Shown here one piece after another: positions 15,642-18,809 of a stretch of 18,809 nt of DNA. The position numbers were made by a program, and so were the translations under genes. The DNA comes from Sva-07 sp041686315 (GTDB lineage: Bacteria; Actinomycetota; Acidimicrobiia; Acidimicrobiales; Ilumatobacteraceae): the NCBI GenBank assembly GCA_041686315.1, contig JAWLEC010000052.1, positions 1 through 18,809 of the forward strand, given 5' to 3'. How positions within the stretch are numbered: the stretch's first letter is position 1; each line of letters opens with the position of its first letter. The notes under the pieces were generated by a model, which saw only the letters and a list, made by a program, of their open reading frames with translations, was not told the DNA's origin and did no database searches.

Positions 15642-15898
15642 CGACACGTGCACAGCGCGCGGCCGCGCTCGAGCGTTGGGCCGAGGAGGTCGACGCCGAT
15701 GACCTGGTCGAGGCGAAGACCGCAGCGCTTCGGACCATCGCCGAACTTGCCGAACAGAGAGACGACATCGACACGGCGTTGCTCGACGCGATCCGCGATG
15801 CTCGCAATGCTGATCGTTCCTGGTCCGAAATCGGAGCGATGCTCGGCGTGTCCAAGCAGGCCGCCCAGCGTAAGTACGCCGCCAAGATCTCAGCGTAG
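15638..15898 (+). CDS. Helix-turn-helix protein, probable antitoxin/autorepressor
   Basis: An 86-residue protein, rich in Ala, Glu and Asp in the first 55 residues (helical), with a C-terminal helix-turn-helix reading SWSEIGAMLGVSKQAAQRKY. Its ATG overlaps the stop of the toxin-like gene by 1 base of each codon (ATGA), so translation is coupled. A separate promoter is not seen. The arrangement toxin-like gene first, HTH gene second, with a palindromic operator over the upstream promoter, fits an autoregulated module. GTG 15629 in the same frame is an alternative start. The DNA-binding role is well supported by the motif; the antitoxin role is inferred from context. Confidence 0.7.
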   Translation: MTTRAQRAAALERWAEEVDADDLVEAKTAALRTIAELAEQRDDIDTALLDAIRDARNADRSWSEIGAMLGVSKQAAQRKYAAKISA

Positions 15899-16121
15899 AA
15901 AGCTCGTCGAGTTCGACGGAGCAGGCGCACACTTCGCTCAGCGAATTCGGTCGACCGACCGCTCGCGTTCCGGCGACTGTGCGGCCTCCGAGCCTGATCA
16001 ACCCACCGCATAATCCCTGGTAGATCGCTGGGTGCCAGAAAGATTGCCCGCGGTCGGCCTCTCGATGCCTGTTGAAGGGCATGGAGTGCGTCCCAGAGGC
16101 TCCCGTCGTGCCGGCACCCGA

Positions 16122-16319
16122 CTTCTTGTCGACATAGAACCCTGGATCCGCGCCCGCCGCCCACGCGTTCGCTCGTGCCTGAGCGCGAGCGGTCTTGATC
16201 CGCCCGAGCGTGTCGTCATCAACGGCTTGAAGGGTGCGCCACACCGTTGGATGCGACGCCACCTCACCGAACAGGTCCGGCTGATTTACCAGAAGGGCGT
16301 TTTCGCGGACGCGCCGACC
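16122..16319 (-). mobile_element. Remnant of an IS1380-like transposase gene
   Basis: A minus-strand reading frame of about 66 codons with the look of the N-terminal part of IS1380-family transposases: ENALLVNQPDLFGEVASHPT, WRTLQAVDDDTLGRIKTARA and ANAWAAGADPGFYV. The family's resemblance stops at about 16122, just before the segment that should bear the first catalytic aspartate (DIDATLV-type). The following frame does not look like transposase. The 5' end is also missing (an in-frame TGA at 16320-16322). No terminal inverted repeats or target duplications are seen. It is therefore a decayed fragment marking past transposition in this accessory stretch. The family call rests on motif memory. 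Confidence 0.6.
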
Positions 16320-16351
16320 TCAACCCCCGACTGCTAACGAACAGGGCGGGC

Positions 16352-16357
16352 TAGCCT
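16352..16357 (+). promoter_or_regulatory. -10 box TAGCCT for antitoxin gene at 16364
   Basis: TAGCCT ends 6 bases before the GTG at 16364. This is the same box sequence as in the preceding toxin-like module, and it indicates a leaderless GTG start. Confidence 0.5.
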
Positions 16358-16363
16358 GATGCT

Positions 16364-16612
16364 GTGAACGCACGATCGGTCGCCTTGCGGGACGAGCTTC
16401 TGGCCCTTCCACTGGACGAGCGCGCCGAGTTCGCAGCGGAACTGCTGGCCAGCCTCGACGATGAGGACAGCTTGGACGACCCAGTCGAGGTCCACCTCGC
16501 ATGGCGCGACGAGTTGTCGCGGCGCTCGGAGCAGATCGCGACGGGGACTGTCGCGACAGTTGGCTGGGACCAGGTGCTCGAACGGGTTGCCGACAGTCGC
16601 CGGACGCGGTGA
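16364..16612 (+). CDS. Addiction-module antitoxin (putative addiction module component family)
   Basis: An 82-residue acidic helical protein of the family seen as the partner of RelE/ParE toxins (TIGR02574/PF09720 type). Typical features are the N-terminal helix ALRDELLALPLDERAEFAAE, then LLASLDDEDSLDDPVEVHLA, a W in the middle and a final helix ending ERVADSRRTR. The start is GTG 16364, supported by a TANNNT box 6 bases upstream. The gene looks complete. Its stop overlaps the GTG of the following toxin gene by 4 bases (GTGA), but that toxin is broken. The antitoxin may now be an orphan, or may counter a toxin encoded elsewhere. Confidence 0.8.
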   Translation: MNARSVALRDELLALPLDERAEFAAELLASLDDEDSLDDPVEVHLAWRDELSRRSEQIATGTVATVGWDQVLERVADSRRTR

Positions 16613-16838
16613 GCGTCCGCGTCGAATTCCACCCGCTCGCCGTCGACGAGATCGCCGGCGCGGTGGAATGGTACGAGCGACAGCGCAGCGGACTCGGCGA
16701 GCGCTTTCTCGACGTCGTCGAGGCGACAGTGAATCGAGCGGGTCGTTGGCGTACGAGGCCGTCGGCGAGTCGATCGTCGTTCTCGCCGTCTTTCACCAAC
16801 GGCGACTTCCCAACTACTGGCTGGAACGTTCCGAGTAG
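16609..16838 (+). pseudogene. RelE/ParE-type toxin, inactivated by an internal deletion with frame change
   Basis: The first 45 codons from GTG 16609 give a normal ParE/RelE N-terminus (VEFHPLAVDEIAGAVEWYER, then GLGERFLDVVEATVNRAG). The C-terminal end of the same family (SLAYEAVGESIVVLAVFHQR, then RLPNYWLERSE and a TAG at 16836-16838) is found in another frame from about 16743. The two parts lie directly next to each other, so roughly 20-25 codons that normally hold the middle strands and basic catalytic or contact residues are missing, and the frame changes at about 16740. Full members have about 95-100 residues; only about 76 codons remain. The start overlaps the antitoxin stop (GTGA). A sequencing error alone could not explain the missing middle. 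Confidence 0.8.
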
Positions 16839-17290
16839 TGGAGTGGCCCGAGGATCGAATCCATCCAAGATCTCATCCAAGAAACTCACCGGAACATTTT
16901 GGATCTGGCCGGTACTCGGCGGACACGGTAGTCGCGTAAGACCTGCTCAGCGGCACTATTCGGTACTCGACGGACCGACCCCCGAGCCCGCGCCTCAGGG
17001 GCCCGCGCCGCCCTCGAAAGCACGAGCAAACGGGAGATCATGCGCCGCCCACGACTCGCTGAGCAGTGCGCCCGCAACACGATGCGTGTCGTTGCTCGAT
17101 GCGTCCAACACTTCAACGAAGAGATCGAAGTGGATGACGTCGCCATGAAGCGGTGTCGCTCCGATCCCTGCGAACTCGGGGCAGAGTCAGGATCCTCACA
17201 GCTCGGACCGAGACAGCGACCGCCAATCGCCAGCGACTCTGTGGCTTCCTGGTGCTGCCGAAATGCTGCCACTGATGGTATTATGCAAGC
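16839..17290. other. Intergenic stretch, no firm gene
   Basis: No supported gene lies between the broken toxin and vapB. A near-identical direct repeat (CGGTACTCGGCGGAC at 16910-16924 and CGGTACTCGACGGAC at 16961-16975) is present. On the minus strand two protein-like stretches in different frames adjoin (about 17188-17270 and 16995-17187, the latter with GDVIHFDLFVEVLDASSND). They could be one decayed, frameshifted gene, but no start or family is recognised. Confidence 0.4.
17279..17284 (+). promoter_or_regulatory. -10 box TATTAT for vapBC
   Basis: TATTAT, the strongest -10 in the window, ends 6 bases before the vapB ATG at 17291. The short palindrome ATGCAAGCAT (17283-17292) lies between the box and the start codon and could be part of the VapB operator. 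Confidence 0.55.
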
Positions 17291-17524
17291 ATGCCGTCGA
17301 TCACCGTTCGAGACGTGCCGGACACCGCTCGCGACGAGCTCGCGTCGCGCGCCGCCCGATCTGGCCGGTCCCTGCAGGAGTACCTCCGTCAGGAGTTGAT
17401 CGACCTCGCGAGTCGGCCCGACCCCGACGCGTTGGCTCGCCGCATCAGCGAGCGAAAACAACGCACGTCCACGACCCTGTCCGCCGCGAAGATCATCAAG
17501 CACCGAGATGCCGGCCGTCGATGA
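17291..17524 (+). CDS. vapB: VapB-type (FitA-like ribbon-helix-helix) antitoxin
   Basis: A 77-residue antitoxin. The N-terminal ribbon-helix-helix reads MPSITVRDVPDTARDEL, then RAARSGRSLQEYLRQELIDL, which is the FitA-like pattern: it dimerises, binds the promoter and represses the operon. The C-terminal half (from about residue 42) is charged and should wrap around the PIN-domain toxin. The ATG at 17291 has a TATTAT box 6 bases upstream. Its stop TGA overlaps the vapC ATG (ATGA at 17521-17524), so toxin translation is coupled to antitoxin translation. The gene appears intact. Confidence 0.88.
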   Translation: MPSITVRDVPDTARDELASRAARSGRSLQEYLRQELIDLASRPDPDALARRISERKQRTSTTLSAAKIIKHRDAGRR

Positions 17525-17916
17525 CCGTCGTCATCGATGCCTCCGCACTCGTTGCCGCCCTCGTCGATACGGGACCGGACGGACAGTGGGCCGAGTCGCT
17601 GCTGACATCCGACCTCGCGGCGCCACACCTGCTCCCCGTTGAGGTGGCCAACGTGCTGCGTCGTGCGGTGAACGCCGGCGAGATCACCGACGACATCGCC
17701 TCGATCGCTCACGGCGACTTGCTCGACCTGCGCGTGGGACTCGTCTCCTACGAGACGGTTGCCGTCCGTGCATGGGAGCTTCGACACAACCTCACCTCCT
17801 ACGACGCGTGGTACGTCGCCGTGGCGGAACTCCTGAATGCCCCGCTCGCCACCCTGGACCAGCGACTCGTGAACGCATCCGGACCGACCTGTCCCTTTCG
17901 GACACCGACCGAGTAG
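17521..17916 (+). CDS. vapC: VapC-type PIN-domain ribonuclease toxin
   Basis: A 131-residue PIN-domain endoribonuclease; VapC toxins cleave tRNA or rRNA when freed from VapB. The four acidic metal-binding residues expected for the fold are visible: D6 in VVIDASALVAAL, E41 in LLPVEVANVLRRAV, D95 in TSYDAWYVAVAE and D113 in ATLDQRLV. The length fits the family. The ATG overlaps the vapB stop (ATGA). The pair looks functional, in contrast to the broken ParE-type toxin 700 bases upstream. The next gene is on the opposite strand, 153 bases away. Confidence 0.92.
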   Translation: MTVVIDASALVAALVDTGPDGQWAESLLTSDLAAPHLLPVEVANVLRRAVNAGEITDDIASIAHGDLLDLRVGLVSYETVAVRAWELRHNLTSYDAWYVAVAELLNAPLATLDQRLVNASGPTCPFRTPTE

Positions 17917-18069
17917 CCCTACCCCTCACCACACCGCAACCAAAGCCGACCGAGCCGAGGGCACGCATGTCACTCACCCCTGGAACGCCGCCGGACCATC
18001 CGAGAACGAGCACGTACGTGGGCGCACAACCGCAGTGATGCACTGCCGAGATGCGTGGCGTCAGCGGCG

Positions 18070-18809
18070 TCAGTCCTCGCGGTGGCCCGGGACGATGACC
18101 ATCGAACGCTGGATGCGGTGCAGGACCGCGAGTGCCGTGCCCCCGAGCCGGACACCGGTCATTCCTCCCAGGCCGCGTGCCCCGACGACCAAGAGGTCCG
18201 CATCGACGTCGGTGGTCGCATCGATGAGGGCATCGGCGACCGGAACCGTCGACAGGGGTATGGTTCGAACATCGTCGAGCAGCGCTCCCGGTGCCTGCCA
18301 CTCGGTCCTGAGGGCGTCCTCCGCAGCGTCGAAGATCTGGCTGTCGTCAACAGACGGTTGCGCGGATTCGGTGACGACGACCGGGGTCGTCTGGGCATTC
18401 GTCGCCTCGGCGAATCGAGCGGTCCATGCGATCGCCGGACGCCCGTGAGCCGAACCATCGACGCCGACGACGATCCGCGACGCGGCGCTGGGCGCTCTCG
18501 CAGCGATCACCGCCAGGGGTCGAGCGATGTCGTGAGCCAGATGTTCGACCACGCTCCCGATGTTCAGGAATCCGGGCTCGCTGCCGCTCTCACCGGATCG
18601 CGCGACGACCAGCAGGTCGGCGTCGAGACGCTCGGCCGCAGCAGGGAGCACGTCGGGGGCCTCACCGTCGATCACCTCGTGGTCACTGGACACGCCCGCC
18701 AGCAGATTCCCGCACCAGTCGATCAGCTCGGTCGTGCGTTCGGCGTGGAGCCGTTCCAGCAGTCCGGGTCGTTTCTCCGACTGAACGGGAACGTAGGCGT
18801 TGACGACCG
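18070..18809 (-). CDS. Universal stress protein, tandem UspA domains, C-terminal part
   Basis: The visible 246 codons are the C-terminal portion of a universal stress protein; the start is beyond the window end. The frame is open from the window edge and begins with VVNAYVPV, a strand near the beginning of a Usp domain. The remainder of the first domain has ADLLVVARSGESG and GSVVEHLAHDIARPLAVIA. A second domain follows (RIVVGVDGSAHGRPAIAW, then DADLLVVGARGLGGMTGVRL) and ends with VLHRIQRSMVIVPGH. The ATP-binding pattern G-x2-G-x9-G-(S/T) is recognisable in the second domain. Actinobacterial two-domain Usps are often linked to hypoxia or stress; the sequence shows no regulator nearby. It converges on the vapBC pair. 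Confidence 0.92.
   Translation of the reverse strand, partial: VVNAYVPVQSEKRPGLLERLHAERTTELIDWCGNLLAGVSSDHEVIDGEAPDVLPAAAERLDADLLVVARSGESGSEPGFLNIGSVVEHLAHDIARPLAVIAARAPSAASRIVVGVDGSAHGRPAIAWTARFAEATNAQTTPVVVTESAQPSVDDSQIFDAAEDALRTEWQAPGALLDDVRTIPLSTVPVADALIDATTDVDADLLVVGARGLGGMTGVRLGGTALAVLHRIQRSMVIVPGHRED

Larger units (their letters stand above)
15899..16363. other. Gene-poor stretch with transposase relic
   Basis: Between the HTH gene and the next antitoxin gene only the IS1380-like fragment (16122-16319, minus strand) is supported. In 15899-16121 I see long open frames but no start with a -10 box or family-like protein. This part is probably degraded mobile-element DNA. Confidence 0.45.

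Noticed and set aside
16320..16889. Minus-strand 189-codon frame over the antitoxin and broken toxin
   Set aside because: It is antisense to clear antitoxin and toxin sequence and has no promoter-like box or family features.
14263..17916. Tandem-integrated island with an att repeat at a tRNA 3' end
   Set aside because: I looked for repeats of both tRNA 3' ends downstream and saw none, and no integrase gene is present.

Overview
The window looks like chromosomal DNA of a high-GC actinomycete-type bacterium. The actinobacterial marks are the gene order ppdK-dnaG-rpoD, the type of the GroES-like protein, PPDK and sigma factor, and many genes whose start codon lies 6-9 bases after a TANNNT box with no Shine-Dalgarno sequence. 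Acidimicrobiia (Ilumatobacter-like) is my best guess. That is an impression from protein style, not something the sequence proves.

Positions 1-5790 are mostly core metabolism on the + strand: the end of hisF, a crotonase-fold protein, a Kv-beta-like aldo/keto reductase, a stand-alone GroES-like protein, hisI and trpE (1 bp apart), then a convergent small membrane protein (-) and a YgfZ-type folate-binding protein (+). Histidine (hisF, hisI) and tryptophan (trpE) genes are interleaved with unrelated genes, many of which carry their own -10 box.

Positions 5860-8194 (-) hold an exported lipoprotein L,D-transpeptidase with LysM-like and peptidoglycan-binding segments, and a site-2-type M50 membrane protease. 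Divergently from these, 8268-14028 (+) hold ppdK, dnaG and the primary sigma factor rpoD, which overlaps the end of dnaG by 14 bases. Two tRNA genes follow: Asn(GTT), with a hairpin terminator, and CAT, most likely elongator Met.

Downstream of the tRNAs (14344-17916) the character changes to accessory DNA: small hypothetical genes, three toxin-antitoxin-like modules, a truncated IS1380-like transposase remnant and poorly coding stretches. The modules are a toxin-like/HTH pair with a clear palindromic operator over its promoter, an intact addiction-module antitoxin followed by a ParE/RelE toxin broken by an internal deletion, and an apparently intact VapBC pair. The window closes with the C-terminal part of a tandem universal stress protein gene (-).

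I see no clearly new multi-gene system. The points most worth following are the run of leaderless-type starts, the decayed toxin beside an intact antitoxin, the toxin-like gene with no ordinary start codon behind a well-formed operator and promoter, and a possible 39-codon gene divergent from groES.
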